Shown one piece after another: positions 8,882 to 18,837 of a DNA stretch of 64,000 nucleotides. Source of the DNA: Serratia symbiotica (lineage in GTDB: Bacteria > Pseudomonadota > Gammaproteobacteria > Enterobacterales > Enterobacteriaceae); assembly GCF_000821185.2 (NCBI RefSeq), contig NZ_CP050855.1:2480001-2544000 (forward strand), written 5' to 3'. Positions within the stretch are counted from its first letter, which is position 1, and every line of letters starts with the position of its first letter. Below the pieces are notes generated by a model. It worked only from the letters and a program-made list of their open reading frames with translations. It was not told the DNA's origin and ran no database searches. The position numbers were made by a program, and so were the translations under genes.

Positions 8882-11419
8882 ATGTCACAAACTACCCTGT
8901 TAGCGTTGCAAGGACTGTCGTGCATGCATTGCACGCAACGGGTGAAGCACGCCCTGGAAAGCTGCCGCGATGTCGAACAGGCAGAAGTTAGCATGCATTA
9001 CGCCAAGGTGACCGGCGATGCACCGAGTAGTGCGCTGATAGCCGCCGTAGCAAATGCCGGCTATCAGGCCAACTTGGCGAGTGGCAGCGCCGCAAAAACT
9101 GAGCCGTTGACTGACGCAACCTCTTCGTTGCCGGACGCTCAGCCAGCGGTGTCATCTTCCCTCCCGGCAACCGACAATAATAATGATGATGACGTGCAAC
9201 TGTTACTTAATGGTCTGAGTTGCGCCAGTTGCGTCAGCAAGGTACAGCACGCGCTGCTGGCCGTACCCGGCGTTGAGCAAGCGCGGGTGAACCTGGCGGA
9301 GCGCAGTGCATTAGTAACCGGCACTGCCGATCCGCAAGCGTTGGTCACGGCAGTGGAAAAAGCGGGCTTCAGTGCGGAGATGATCCATGACGAGACCGAA
9401 CGCCGCACGCGTCAACAGCAAACCGCGCGTGACAAAATGAAGCGTTTTAGCTGGCAGGCGGCGCTGGGTCTGGCACTGGGTATGCCACTGCTGGCCTGGG
9501 GTCTATTCGGCGGCAGCATGTCGCTGACGCCAGAAACCCAGCGCCCGTGGCTGGTCGTCGGTATCATTACCTTGGCGGTGATGGTATTTGCTGGCGGACA
9601 TTTCTACCGTAACGCTGGGCGTGCGCTGATGAACGGCAGCGCCACCATGGATACGCTGGTGGCGCTGGGTACCGCTGCCGCTTGGCTGTACTCAATCAGC
9701 GTCAACATGTGGCCTGATTTTTTCCCACTGGCGGCGCGCCACCTGTATTACGAGGCCAGCGCGATGATCATTGGTCTAATCAACCTGGGCCAGGCACTGG
9801 AACAACGGGCGCGTCAGCGCTCTTCGCAGGCATTGGAACGGTTGATGGATCTGACGCCGCCCACTGCGCGGCTGGTCACCGACAACGGCGAACGTTTTAT
9901 CCCGTTGGCAGAGGTGCAGCTCGGCATGAGGCTGCGCCTGACTACCGGCGATCGCGTGCCAGTGGATGGTGAGATTGTGCAAGGTGACGTGTGGCTCGAT
10001 GAAGCGATGCTAACTGGTGAAGCAGTGCCGCAGCAAAGGAGCGTGGGCGACACCGTTTATGCCGGTACGGTGGTCGACAACGGCAGCGTACTATTCCGCG
10101 CCGCTGCCATCGGCAGCAAAACCACACTAGCGCGCATCACCAAGCTGGTGCGGCAGGCTCAGAGCAGTAAGCCGGAAATCGGCCAACTGGCGGATCGCAT
10201 CTCCGCGATATTCGTGCCAGCGGTGGTGGTGGTGGCATTGATCAGCGCCACCCTCTGGTACTTCTTCGGCCCACAGCCACCGTGGGGGTATACGTTAGTG
10301 ATCGCCACTACGGTGTTGATCATCGCCTGCCCGTGCGCCCTGGGGCTAGCCACGCCGATGTCGATCATCGCCGGTGTCGGCCGGGCGGCTGAATTCGGTG
10401 TGCTGGTACGCGATGCCGATGCATTGCAGCAGGCCAGCCAACTCGACACCTTGGTGTTTGATAAAACCGGCACCTTGACCGCAGGCCGCCCACAGGTGGT
10501 GGAGATCCTGACCTTTAATCAGGTTAGCGAACATCAGGCGCTCAGTTGGGCCGCTGCGCTGGAACAAGGCTCCCATCACCCACTGGGGCGAGCCATCGTA
10601 GAACGCGCCGCTGGGCAAACGCTGCCACAGGTGGAGCAATTTCGTACTTTGCGCAGCGCCGGGATTAGCGGTGAAGTGGGCGGCGTAAAACTGCTCCTGG
10701 GCAACGCCGCGCTGCTGCAACAGCACCAGATAGCGCTCGATCAGCTAGAGGTACAGATACACAGCCAAGCCGAGTGCGGCGTAACGCCGGTGCTGCTGGC
10801 CGCCGATGGTGAGCCAGCCGCGTTGTTCTCCATCCGCGATCCACTGCGCAGTGACAGCGTTGAGGCATTGCAGCGCCTCCACCGGCAAGGCTACCAGTTA
10901 GTGATGATGACTGGCGACAACCCGCTGACCGCCAACGCCATCGCCAAAGAGATCGGCATAGATCGGGTGATTGCTGGCGTGCTGCCGGAGGGCAAAGTAG
11001 CGGCAATCAAGCAGCTACAGGCGAAAGGACAGCGCGTAGCGATGATCGGCGATGGCATCAACGATGCGCCAGCACTGGCGCAGGCCGATGTGGGCATCGC
11101 CATGGGCGGCGGCAGCGATATCGCTATCGAAACTGCGGCGATGACCCTGATGCGCCACAGCCTGCACGGTGTCGCCGATGCGCTGGAGTTATCGAAAGCG
11201 ACATTGCGCAATATGAAGCAAAATCTGTTCGGCGCGTTTATTTACAACACGCTGGGCATTCCGATCGCTGCTGGCGTGCTCTATCCGCTCATCGGTACGC
11301 TGCTCAGCCCGGTAGTCGCTGGCGCGGCGATGGCGCTGTCATCTATTACCATAGTCAGCAACGCTAATCGGCTGTTGCGCTTTAAACCTAAAGGGGAACC
11401 CTTCCAGGGTGAGAAATAG
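8882..11419 (+). CDS. copA: Cu(I)-exporting P1B-type ATPase CopA
   Basis: Pumps Cu(I) from cytoplasm to periplasm at the cost of ATP. The 845-residue product has two N-terminal heavy-metal domains with CxxC pairs at C14/C17 (GLSCMHC) and C114/C117 (GLSCASC). These are followed by membrane helices, the actuator motif LTGEA, the transport-site CPC at 483-485, the phosphorylated D527 in DKTGT, and the hinge [10 protein letters not shown]. The ATG at 8882 follows GAGGAG. All catalytic residues are present, so the pump is intact although its activator is interrupted. In E. coli copA also makes a short chaperone by frameshifting after the first metal domain; I could not confirm such a site here. 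Confidence 0.97.
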   Translation: MSQTTLLALQGLSCMHCTQRVKHALESCRDVEQAEVSMHYAKVTGDAPSSALIAAVANAGYQANLASGSAAKTEPLTDATSSLPDAQPAVSSSLPATDNNNDDDVQLLLNGLSCASCVSKVQHALLAVPGVEQARVNLAERSALVTGTADPQALVTAVEKAGFSAEMIHDETERRTRQQQTARDKMKRFSWQAALGLALGMPLLAWGLFGGSMSLTPETQRPWLVVGIITLAVMVFAGGHFYRNAGRALMNGSATMDTLVALGTAAAWLYSISVNMWPDFFPLAARHLYYEASAMIIGLINLGQALEQRARQRSSQALERLMDLTPPTARLVTDNGERFIPLAEVQLGMRLRLTTGDRVPVDGEIVQGDVWLDEAMLTGEAVPQQRSVGDTVYAGTVVDNGSVLFRAAAIGSKTTLARITKLVRQAQSSKPEIGQLADRISAIFVPAVVVVALISATLWYFFGPQPPWGYTLVIATTVLIIACPCALGLATPMSIIAGVGRAAEFGVLVRDADALQQASQLDTLVFDKTGTLTAGRPQVVEILTFNQVSEHQALSWAAALEQGSHHPLGRAIVERAAGQTLPQVEQFRTLRSAGISGEVGGVKLLLGNAALLQQHQIALDQLEVQIHSQAECGVTPVLLAADGEPAALFSIRDPLRSDSVEALQRLHRQGYQLVMMTGDNPLTANAIAKEIGIDRVIAGVLPEGKVAAIKQLQAKGQRVAMIGDGINDAPALAQADVGIAMGGGSDIAIETAAMTLMRHSLHGVADALELSKATLRNMKQNLFGAFIYNTLGIPIAAGVLYPLIGTLLSPVVAGAAMALSSITIVSNANRLLRFKPKGEPFQGEK

Positions 11420-11544
11420 CCTCCGGTTGTTTCGACATCTTTCCTTCAGGCTTTCTGATATGGCGGAGAGTGTTTAGCATGAGGCCACCATGGCCCCCTC
11501 ACCGGTCAAGTTTGAAAGCAAATACCTTCTTGGAGTCCCGCTAT

Positions 11545-12351
11545 ATGGGTCAACTGCTACGCCACATCGCCGCCTTTCTCGGCCTGATTTCTCCCATCAG
11601 CTATGCCTACCCGGCACTGGACATCAACCTGCCCGGTGGTCGCCAACTGCATCTGGTGGGCAGCATTCATATGGGTACGGTGGATATGGCTCCGTTGCCA
11701 ACCAGGCTGATCATGCGCCTGAAACAGGCGGATGCGTTGATCGTCGAGTCCGATATCACCGGTTCCGCCTCACCATTTGGTGATGCCGAGCCGCAGCCGG
11801 GGCTTGAGCAGCGCCTTTCCACCGATGAATTCCGCCAGTTACTGATGCTATGCCAAGAACTGGAGGCTGATGTCCACGCATTTTCGACCTTACCAGGCTG
11901 GCAGGTGGCACTAATGATGCAAGCGCGTCAGGCTCAACGCCTGGGGCTGCGCACCGAGTACGGGGTGGACTACCAGCTATTACAGGCGGCCAAATCACAG
12001 CACATAAGGGTGATCGAGCTGGAAGGGGCGCAACAACAGTACGCTATGCTGGAACAATTGCCGAGAGGGGGCATCGTGCTACTGCGCGACACACTAGAGC
12101 ATTGGCATACCAATGCGCGGCTGTTACAGACGATGATCAGTTGGTGGCTTAACGTCAAACCCAGCGGCGCATGGGATACGCTACCCACCACCTTCAGTAC
12201 CGAACTGTATGATATGCTGATGCATCAGCGTAACCAAGATTGGCGGCAAAAGCTGGAGACATTGCCAACGGGCAACTATGTCGTGGCGGTAGGCGCATTG
12301 CATCTGTATGGCGAAAATAATTTGCCAGCGATGCTACAGCCACGGCAGTAA
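11545..12351 (+). CDS. ybaP: TraB/GumN-family protein YbaP
   Basis: Resembles E. coli YbaP of the TraB/GumN family, distantly related to TIKI-type metalloproteases; the physiological role is unknown. The start at 11545 gives a signal peptide (MGQLLRHIAAFLGLISPISYA) and follows GGAG. An open frame extends 25 codons further upstream without such features. The product is 268 residues. Conserved points are LVGSIHMGT near residue 40, VESDI near residue 70, and VAVGALHLYG near the C-terminus, the family's putative metal-site segments. Expected location: periplasm or membrane-anchored. Confidence 0.85.
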   Translation: MGQLLRHIAAFLGLISPISYAYPALDINLPGGRQLHLVGSIHMGTVDMAPLPTRLIMRLKQADALIVESDITGSASPFGDAEPQPGLEQRLSTDEFRQLLMLCQELEADVHAFSTLPGWQVALMMQARQAQRLGLRTEYGVDYQLLQAAKSQHIRVIELEGAQQQYAMLEQLPRGGIVLLRDTLEHWHTNARLLQTMISWWLNVKPSGAWDTLPTTFSTELYDMLMHQRNQDWRQKLETLPTGNYVVAVGALHLYGENNLPAMLQPRQ

Positions 12352-12486
12352 ATCTATGTCGGCACCTATTCCACCAGCTTGTTAACATCGCCAAACGTGA
12401 CTGAATCACGCTCTGAAGCCATTGTTCTTCCCGATCAGCGGCAATGTCGCTTCTTGGTTTTGTCGCCTCTTTGTTGGATGGCATGG

Positions 12487-12509
12487 AACCGATGAAATCG
12501 GTTTTTTTT
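12487..12509 (+). terminator. Rho-independent terminator downstream of ybaP
   Basis: Stem AACCGAT / ATCGGTT with a 3-base loop, followed by an unbroken run of T to 12509. It lies 135 bp past ybaP and is the best candidate for ending a copA-ybaP transcript. The DNA between ybaP and the hairpin (12352-12486) shows nothing I can assign. Confidence 0.8.
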
Positions 12510-12745
12510 ACCACTAATCGCTATTACTTACGTATCACCTGAAAATATGATTAACAAAGTAAAGTAAACCTGAAAATTATAAACTTAAGCACATCATTAA
12601 TATTAGTTATCTAACAGATAAATAGCTGTTACTTGCAATATTAGATATAAAATCTCCCCATTGATAAACCAAAAGTGAAACTCACCATTTTTTCATATAA
12701 AATTAGCATTTAACCAAAAAATGGGTGAACAAATGCAATAAACTC
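12510..12745. other. AT-rich intergenic stretch without recognisable gene
   Basis: About 235 bp of strongly AT-rich DNA with no plausible coding frame. In E. coli ybaK, ushA and fsr lie between ybaP and ybaL; none is seen, so this may be a deletion scar. It may also hold the ybaL promoter region. Confidence 0.5.
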
Positions 12746-12957
12746 GATATAGCCGTCATACTTCAAGTTGCCTGTGCCTGTGCTTGAGCTTGCCTCGCTC
12801 ACCCCTGTCACTGACGGATGTCAGCGCCTGAGGTTAATGAACCTCATCCCTGAGGTTCAGCCTGCGGCCCAGCACACGCGCTGTTCAAATCAGTTTCCGA
12901 CCGATTTGTCGCTGCGTTGTCGCCTTCCTGCAACTCGAGTGATTTAGGGCATATATC
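12746..12957. repeat. dispersed intergenic repeat with inverted ends (long copy)
   Basis: About 212 bp flanked by imperfect inverted ends: GATATAGCC...CTTCAAGTTGC on the left and GCAACTCGAGTG...GGGCATATATC on the right. The interior has two nested hairpins, one around GAGGTTAATGAACCTC. Related shorter copies are at 20814-20901 and 43304-43415. Repeats of this general type are common in Serratia and Yersinia intergenic DNA. Non-coding, probably a mobile or structured-RNA type element. Confidence 0.75.
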
Positions 12958-13014
12958 TTTCGTGACTTTGTTGCGTGTTTCCCTTACCACGATGTACAGC
13001 CAAAAGGAGCTTGA

Positions 13015-14706
13015 ATGCATAATTCAACACCGCTAATCACTACGATCGTCGGGGGATTAGTCCTCGCCTTCCTCCTCGGAATGTTGGCAAACCGCCTGCG
13101 CATCTCCCCTCTGGTGGGATATCTCGCCGCAGGAGTACTCGCTGGCCCATTTACCCCCGGTTTTGTCGCCGACACTTCATTGGCACCGGAACTGGCGGAA
13201 ATCGGTGTGATCCTGTTGATGTTCGGTGTGGGGCTGCATTTTTCGCTTAAAGACCTCCTCGCTGTAAAATCTATCGCCATCCCCGGTGCCATAGCACAGA
13301 TTGCGGTTGCAACGCTGCTAGGCATCGGACTCTCTACGCTGCTTGGTTGGGATTTACTCTCCGGCCTGGTATTCGGTCTCTGCCTGTCCACCGCCAGCAC
13401 CGTGGTGTTATTGCGCGCACTGGAAGAACGGCAGTTAATAGACAGCCAGCGCGGGCAAATTGCCATCGGCTGGTTGATCGTCGAGGACTTGGCAATGGTG
13501 CTAACGTTGGTACTGTTGCCAGCTTTTGGCAACATGATGGACAACGGCAACACCCACAGCAGCCAACTGCTGATGGAACTGGCGATCACCATTGGCAAAG
13601 TCATCGCTTTTATCGCCTTGATGATCGTGGTCGGTCGCCGTCTGGTGCCTTGGATACTGTCAAAAACCGCCAGCACCGGTTCGCGTGAGCTATTCACCCT
13701 GGCAGTCTTGGCACTGGCGCTTGGCATTGCCTACGGTGCGGTGAAGCTGTTCGATGTTTCCTTTGCGTTGGGTGCTTTTTTCGCTGGCATGGTATTGAAC
13801 GAATCGGAGCTAAGCCATCGTGCGGCCCACGATACGCTGCCGCTGCGTGATGCGTTCGCAGTGCTGTTCTTCGTCTCGGTCGGCATGCTGTTTGACCCGA
13901 TAATCCTAATCAACGAACCGTTGGCCGTGTTGGCAACACTGGCGATCATCGTGTTCGGCAAATCTGCCGCCGCATTCCTGCTGGTGAGACTGTTCGGCCA
14001 CTCCAAACGCACTGCACTAACTATCTCTACCAGCCTGGCACAGATCGGCGAGTTCGCTTTTATCTTGGCCGGTCTAGGCATTACGCTGGGGATGATGTCG
14101 GAGCATGGACGCAACTTGGTGCTGGCCGGTGCTATCCTGTCGATTATGCTCAACCCGCTGTTGTTCACTCTGCTGGAGCACTATCTGGCCAAAACCGAGA
14201 TCATAGAAGAACAGAGCCTGGAAGAAACGGTGGAAGAAGAGAAACAAATCCCAGTCGAAATGTGCAACCATGCGCTGGTGGTCGGCTATGGCCGCGTCGG
14301 TAGCCTGCTAGGCAGCAAACTGGCCGAGGCAGGCATTCCGCTGGTCGTGGTTGAAAACTCTCGCCCGCGCGTTGAGGCGCTGCGTGAACAGGGCATCAAG
14401 GCGGTATATGGCAATGCCGCCAATCCTGAGGTGATGGATCTGGCACGCTTCGACTGCGCTCGCTGGCTGCTGCTAACCATCCCGAATGGCTATGAGGCCG
14501 GCGAGATCGTCGCCTCGGCGCGTCATAGACGGCCAAACATTGAGATTATCGCCCGTGCACATTACGACGATGAAGTGGCTTATATTTTTGATCGCGGGGC
14601 CAATCAGGTGGTGATGGGTGAGCGGGAGATCGCCAACAGCATGCTGAACATCCTTAAATTGGATAGGCTGAGCGAAGAAGATAAAGTGGGCAATTGCCCG
14701 ATCTAG
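13015..14706 (+). CDS. ybaL: CPA2-family cation/proton antiporter with RCK domain
   Basis: Inner-membrane K+/H+ antiporter-like protein of the KefB/KefC (CPA2) family, equivalent to E. coli YbaL and Yersinia RosB. The 563-residue product has about 12 membrane segments in residues 1-385. A cytoplasmic RCK_N nucleotide-binding domain follows, beginning at ALVVGYGRVGSLLG near residue 420. A charged acidic linker (EEQSLEETVEEEKQ) joins the two parts. It is intact and full length. It stands alone between the repeat at 12746 and the empty region at 14707; fsr and gsk, its usual neighbours, are missing. Confidence 0.92.
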   Translation: MHNSTPLITTIVGGLVLAFLLGMLANRLRISPLVGYLAAGVLAGPFTPGFVADTSLAPELAEIGVILLMFGVGLHFSLKDLLAVKSIAIPGAIAQIAVATLLGIGLSTLLGWDLLSGLVFGLCLSTASTVVLLRALEERQLIDSQRGQIAIGWLIVEDLAMVLTLVLLPAFGNMMDNGNTHSSQLLMELAITIGKVIAFIALMIVVGRRLVPWILSKTASTGSRELFTLAVLALALGIAYGAVKLFDVSFALGAFFAGMVLNESELSHRAAHDTLPLRDAFAVLFFVSVGMLFDPIILINEPLAVLATLAIIVFGKSAAAFLLVRLFGHSKRTALTISTSLAQIGEFAFILAGLGITLGMMSEHGRNLVLAGAILSIMLNPLLFTLLEHYLAKTEIIEEQSLEETVEEEKQIPVEMCNHALVVGYGRVGSLLGSKLAEAGIPLVVVENSRPRVEALREQGIKAVYGNAANPEVMDLARFDCARWLLLTIPNGYEAGEIVASARHRRPNIEIIARAHYDDEVAYIFDRGANQVVMGEREIANSMLNILKLDRLSEEDKVGNCPI

Positions 14707-15044
14707 GTCATCTATCGTGGCGGCGTCACAGACCCAAAAGCCGATAATCAAAGGGGAAGGGGAAGGTCCCCCTAGGTGACTCGCTGCTTATTAGGCCCAC
14801 CCAACCTCATCACCTGCGCCTTACTGCGCGTTCAAACAACCACCAATGGCACTCATGGGCCGTTGCCAGGCACGGCCTAATGCCAACATTGATGATAAAT
14901 AAGATCCGCCTTGCGGGATCTTTTACTTTTAGCACAACCCAACGCCATAGTTGGTCATTGGGCCGTTAGCAGGCAGAAATTAAAATATTAGCGTATTCCT
15001 GCCTGATGTAGTGATAGACCCAACGCCTGACGTAACGATGACTA
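14707..15044. other. gene-free spacer where gsk would be expected
   Basis: 338 bp without a convincing reading frame. In enterobacteria gsk (inosine-guanosine kinase) usually lies between ybaL and hemH. I found no recognisable Gsk segment, so the gene has been lost or eroded beyond recognition. A hairpin AAGATCC / GGATCTT followed by TTTTA at 14901-14924 may be the old terminator. Confidence 0.55.
14901..14924 (+). terminator. terminator-like hairpin
   Basis: A 7-bp stem AAGATCC / GGATCTT with a GC-rich loop is followed by TTTTACTTTT on the plus strand. It may end ybaL transcription, 195 bp past the stop, or survive from a lost neighbour. Confidence 0.5.
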
Positions 15045-15190
15045 AGAATCTATCCCATAAGGCTATTTTATTTGCCATTTTGGCCTTGGGCCGTGCCCAC
15101 AATCATCACATACGCCATGTATGCTGCGAGGATTGCGCGCTGTCCTGATCCAAACAGACTGCAACAATGAACGCCTACTGGGATAGGCTT
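15045..15190. repeat. MITE-like repeat, copy A (full length)
   Basis: About 146 bp starting AGAATCTATCCCATAAGGC and ending GCCTACTGGGATAGGCTT, near-inverted ends. The interior shares GGCTATTTTATTTGCCATTTT and AACAATG with the copies at 46289 and 52299. The right end touches the hemH stop codon at 15190-15192, so the element sits flush against that gene. No coding capacity. Confidence 0.85.
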
Positions 15191-16152
15191 TAAGTACACT
15201 CCATCACCAGTTGCTGCATCATATCAATATGTGCCGATTCGTCATTCAGCGCAGAAATATACTCAAACTTCTCGCCGCCAGCCTTGAGGAATATCTCACG
15301 GTTCTGCTCTTTGATCTCCTCCAACGTTTCCAAACAGTCCGCCGAGAAACCGGGGCAGATCAATTGAACATGCTTCACGCCCTGCGCCGCAAGACTTTGC
15401 AGCGTTTCGTCAGTATATGGCGTCAGCCACGGCTCACGACCAAAGCGCGATTGGTAGGTCATCATCACCCGTTCCGGCGATAACGGCAGCGTGGCAGTTA
15501 GCGCACGCTGCGTATCTTCACAGCGCTGCGGGTAATCATCCCCCAGACGTGCATAGCGCTTGGGGATACCGTGAAACGAAAGTATCAGGCGATCCGGCTG
15601 ACCATGTTCAGCTAATGAGCGTTCAACGCTTTGCTGTAGCGCAAAAATATAGGCTGGGTGTGTGGCGTAATCGCGGATAAACCTGATCGACGGTAAACAG
15701 CGATAGCCCTTAAGGGCGCGCGCCACACCGTCCCATACCGCTGCACTGGTCGAGCAGGAGTATTGCGGGTACAGCGGCAGCACCACCAGGTTAGTGATGT
15801 CTTGAGCCAGCAGTTTACTGATCGCTTCCGCCAGGCTTGGCGAACCATAGCTCATGCCCAACTCGACGGGAATGTTCGGTATACGTTCGGCCAGCGCCCG
15901 TTGTTGACGGCGGCTGTAGACCAACAGCGGCGAACCTTCTTCCATCCAGACCGACTGATACAACTTGGCGACGCGCGGCGATCGCCATGGTAAGATAGCG
16001 CCGTTAAGGATCACCCACCAAAGCAACGGTGAGGTGTCAACTACGCGACCATCACTGAGGAATTCTTTCAGGTAACATTTTACCGCCGATGAGGTTGGCG
16101 CATCTGGCGTCCCCAGGTTTACCAGCAATACGCCGTGTTTCTCTTGCTTCAT
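15190..16152 (-). CDS. hemH: ferrochelatase
   Basis: Inserts Fe2+ into protoporphyrin IX, the last step of haem synthesis, at the inner membrane's cytoplasmic face. The 320-residue product matches E. coli HemH. It opens with [14 protein letters not shown] and contains the active-site [13 protein letters not shown]. The start at 16152 is chosen over an 11-codon extension by family alignment. The gene ends exactly where a MITE-like repeat begins. The kinase/permease/regulator cassette separates it from adk, its usual neighbour. Confidence 0.96.
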   Translation of the reverse strand: MKQEKHGVLLVNLGTPDAPTSSAVKCYLKEFLSDGRVVDTSPLLWWVILNGAILPWRSPRVAKLYQSVWMEEGSPLLVYSRRQQRALAERIPNIPVELGMSYGSPSLAEAISKLLAQDITNLVVLPLYPQYSCSTSAAVWDGVARALKGYRCLPSIRFIRDYATHPAYIFALQQSVERSLAEHGQPDRLILSFHGIPKRYARLGDDYPQRCEDTQRALTATLPLSPERVMMTYQSRFGREPWLTPYTDETLQSLAAQGVKHVQLICPGFSADCLETLEEIKEQNREIFLKAGGEKFEYISALNDESAHIDMMQQLVMECT

Positions 16153-16298
16153 CTCAGTTCCCCTCGTTACCTTTCCGGTCGGCATCCCGTTCTGGGTCGG
16201 GATGTCAGCAGCTACTAATGCGATCTATTGTAACGGAAAAGCTCTTCGTCGGAACCGATATCAGCAACAGGCACCGTCCATAACGGCGCCATTCGGCC

Positions 16299-17447
16299 TC
16301 AGCCCTGCGCCAGCCGCCATACCGCCGCCACGTTGCGCGCCGTAACCTCCAGATTGTGCGCCGAACCCGCCAACGCCTCCTCCAGCGTGACGATGCGATC
16401 GAGCACCGAAAATGCGGCGTCGATGCCGTGCAGATGCACCACCTGATAATCCGGTGCCAGACTGCCGGCGATGCCGATCACCGGTAGGCCGTGGCGCTTG
16501 GCCACCCGCGCCACACCGATCGGCGTTTTGCCGTGGATCGACTGGCTGTCCAGCCGGCCTTCGCCGGTGATCACCAGATCGGCACCGCGCACCGCCTCTT
16601 CCAGCCGCAGGGCTTCAATCACGATCTCAATGCCTGGCCGCAGCCGGGCTTCGAGCATGCCGAGCAACGCCGCGCCCATTCCGCCTGCCGCCCCGGTGCC
16701 CGGCTGGCGGACGATCTCGCGGCCGGTAACCTGCTCCATCAGTTCGCCGTAGTGGCGCAACGCCGCATCGAGCTGTGCCACCATCTGCGGCGTGGTGCCC
16801 TTCTGCGGCCCGAATACCGCCGAAGCGCCCTTCTCGCCGCACAGTGGATTATCAACGTCGCAGGCGGCGGTGATGCTCAACTGCCGCAGGCGCGGATCCA
16901 GCCCGACCAGATCGATATGCGCCAATTGCGCCAGCGCCGCGCCCCCCGGAGGCAGCGGCTGACGCTGTGCATCCAGCAGCCGGGCACCCAGCGCCTGTAT
17001 CATGCCGGCACCGCCGTCGTTGGTGGCGCTGCCGCCCATGCCGAGAACCATCGCCTTCACCCCGTGCGCCAGCGCCGCCAGCATCAGTTCACCGGTGCCG
17101 TAACTGGTGGTGATGCGCGGGTCACGCTGGCCGTTCGGCACCAGATGCAGGCCGGAAGCGGCGGCCATTTCAATCACTGCGGTTTCGCCGTCGCCCAGCA
17201 GGCCGTAAAACGCCTGTACCGGCCGCCCCAGCGGCCCGGTCACCTCGAGTTCGATAATTTCGCCGTCGGTGGCCGCCACCATCGATTCCACCGTGCCCTC
17301 GCCGCCATCCGCCATCGGCAGCTTGATATACCGCACCTGCGGGAAGATTTGGCTGAAGCCGCACTCAATCGCATCGGCCACCTCCAGCGCGCTCAAGCTC
17401 TCCTTGAAAGAATCCGGTGCTATGACCACTTTCTTCAGCGTTTTCAT
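16299..17447 (-). CDS. D-glycerate 2-kinase (GarK/GlxK family)
   Basis: Phosphorylates D-glycerate to 2-phosphoglycerate, feeding glycolysis. The 382-residue product is family length (E. coli GarK about 381). It shows VVIAPDSFKESLSA at the start, MADGGEGT near residue 44, and the glycine-rich LGMGGSATNDGGAGM near residue 135. It follows the GntP-family permease by 9 bp and a CdaR-type regulator lies further upstream, so the three form a sugar-acid uptake and use cassette. The base composition looks GC-rich relative to many neighbours. It is intact; garK or glxK cannot be chosen without phylogeny. Confidence 0.9.
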   Translation of the reverse strand: MKTLKKVVIAPDSFKESLSALEVADAIECGFSQIFPQVRYIKLPMADGGEGTVESMVAATDGEIIELEVTGPLGRPVQAFYGLLGDGETAVIEMAAASGLHLVPNGQRDPRITTSYGTGELMLAALAHGVKAMVLGMGGSATNDGGAGMIQALGARLLDAQRQPLPPGGAALAQLAHIDLVGLDPRLRQLSITAACDVDNPLCGEKGASAVFGPQKGTTPQMVAQLDAALRHYGELMEQVTGREIVRQPGTGAAGGMGAALLGMLEARLRPGIEIVIEALRLEEAVRGADLVITGEGRLDSQSIHGKTPIGVARVAKRHGLPVIGIAGSLAPDYQVVHLHGIDAAFSVLDRIVTLEEALAGSAHNLEVTARNVAAVWRLAQG

Positions 17448-17456
17448 TACTCTTTC

Positions 17457-18719
17457 TTATCCCGCCAAATTAAATACGCCCAACATCAGCGCCGAAACCG
17501 CCGCGATGGTAAAGCCCACCAGCGTTTCATACGGCAACAGTTTCAACCGCTCGTGCACCGCCATATTGACGCTGCCGCCGGTCGCATGGAAGAAGCTGCC
17601 GTGCGGCAGGTGATCTAGCACGGTGGCACCGGCGTGGATCATCGCCGCGCCGGCCAGCCCGCTGACGCCCAGCTCCAACAGCGTGCTGCTGAATACGCCG
17701 GACGCCACCGCAGTGCCTGCGGTGGTCGAGGCGGTGGCCATCGACATCAGCGCGCCGGACAGCGGTGCCAGCAGCCAGGCCGTCAGGCCAGTGTGCGTCA
17801 GGCCGATGATCAGTACGTCCTTCAGCGCCGAGTTGGCGATGATGCCCGCCAGCGTGCCGGTGCCGAGCAGCATGATCGCCACCGGTGCCATGCGGCTGAG
17901 GCCGGAGACCATAAACTGGTTGCACTGACGGATAAGCCCCATCAGCAGCGCGCCCGCCAAGCCGCCAACCGGCAGCGCGATCAGCGGATCGACCGCGATG
18001 CCGGCAATCGGCCGCAGTGACAGCAGCAAAATCGCCACCAGCGGCGCGCTGATCGCCGCAGCAAACCCCGGACGCGCGCCTTCGGCGTGCTGCGTCAGTT
18101 CCGCCACCACCCGGCTACCCTTGCCGCTCAGGTGCCGCGCCAGCAGATAAGCTACCACCAGTCCGCACAGGCCCGGCACGATACCGGCCATCATCACCGA
18201 GGTGAGCGGCACGTGAAAGTTGTCAGCCGCCGCGATGGTATTGGGGTTCGGCGACATCACGTTGCCGGCTTTGCCGCCGCCGATCATCGCCAGCAGGATC
18301 GCCGCGCGCGAGATCCCAGCCTTCTGCGCGATGGACAGCGCGATCGGTGCCACGGTGATTACTGCCACGTCGATAAATACCCCTACCGCCGTCAGGATCA
18401 GTGTAGCTATCGCCAGCGCCAGCAGCGCCCGGGTTTCACCGACTTTGCGCACGATGGTTTCGGCGATGGTGTGCGCCGCGCCGGATTCGATCAGTACCCC
18501 GGACAACACGCCAGCCGCCAGAAGGCGCATCACGGCGCTGGTAATGCCCTGCGCACCACCGATCATCAACGTGACGGTCTGCACCAGATCGGCACCGCCG
18601 CACAGCCCGCCCGCCAGCGCTCCAGCAATCATGCCGTAGGCCGGCGGAACCTTGCGTAAGATTAGGACGATGGCGACGGCTAACGCCACCAGCGCCCCCA
18701 GAGTGGATACGGTTGCCAT
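17457..18719 (-). CDS. GntP-family sugar-acid permease
   Basis: Inner-membrane proton symporter of the gluconate permease (GntP) family. With a glycerate kinase directly downstream its likely substrate is D-glycerate or a related acid; Haemophilus has a similar three-gene set. The start at 18719 (MATVSTLGALVAL) gives 420 residues with about 12 hydrophobic segments. The family's GKAGNVMSPNPNT segment is near residue 160. A 25-codon upstream extension is possible but hydrophilic and unlikely. A terminator hairpin separates it from cdaR, so the permease and kinase probably use their own promoter in the gap. Confidence 0.88.
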   Translation of the reverse strand: MATVSTLGALVALAVAIVLILRKVPPAYGMIAGALAGGLCGGADLVQTVTLMIGGAQGITSAVMRLLAAGVLSGVLIESGAAHTIAETIVRKVGETRALLALAIATLILTAVGVFIDVAVITVAPIALSIAQKAGISRAAILLAMIGGGKAGNVMSPNPNTIAAADNFHVPLTSVMMAGIVPGLCGLVVAYLLARHLSGKGSRVVAELTQHAEGARPGFAAAISAPLVAILLLSLRPIAGIAVDPLIALPVGGLAGALLMGLIRQCNQFMVSGLSRMAPVAIMLLGTGTLAGIIANSALKDVLIIGLTHTGLTAWLLAPLSGALMSMATASTTAGTAVASGVFSSTLLELGVSGLAGAAMIHAGATVLDHLPHGSFFHATGGSVNMAVHERLKLLPYETLVGFTIAAVSALMLGVFNLAG

Positions 18720-18792
18720 TGTTGTTTTCCCCGTGGTTGATGTGCAGTCAACCTTATCCCGGCCGCCGGCCATAAGCCTGAGAGGAAACGAC

Positions 18793-18815
18793 AAAAACCG
18801 CCGCTAAAACGGCGG
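18793..18815 (-). terminator. terminator between cdaR and the permease gene
   Basis: CCGCCG / CGGCGG stem with a 6-base loop; on the minus strand it is followed by TTTTT. It lies 23 bp after the cdaR stop and suggests that the regulator and the permease-kinase pair are separate transcripts, or that read-through is partial. Confidence 0.75.
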
Positions 18816-18837
18816 CGAAGTTGTGGGTTGGCACAAC

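Noticed and set aside
8611..8994. A 127-codon frame containing the cueR start, extending well upstream
   Set aside because: The upstream part overlaps the copA promoter and copA itself; the true cueR start is 8775 and the frame ends at the amber codon.
12194..12514. A 106-codon minus-strand frame overlapping the ybaP 3' end
   Set aside because: It overlaps ybaP antisense and runs through a terminator hairpin; no family resemblance.
16491..17618. A 375-codon open frame on the plus strand opposite the glycerate kinase gene
   Set aside because: It is antisense to a clear kinase gene, is rich in Arg/His/Gln as GC-rich shadow frames are, and matches no family.
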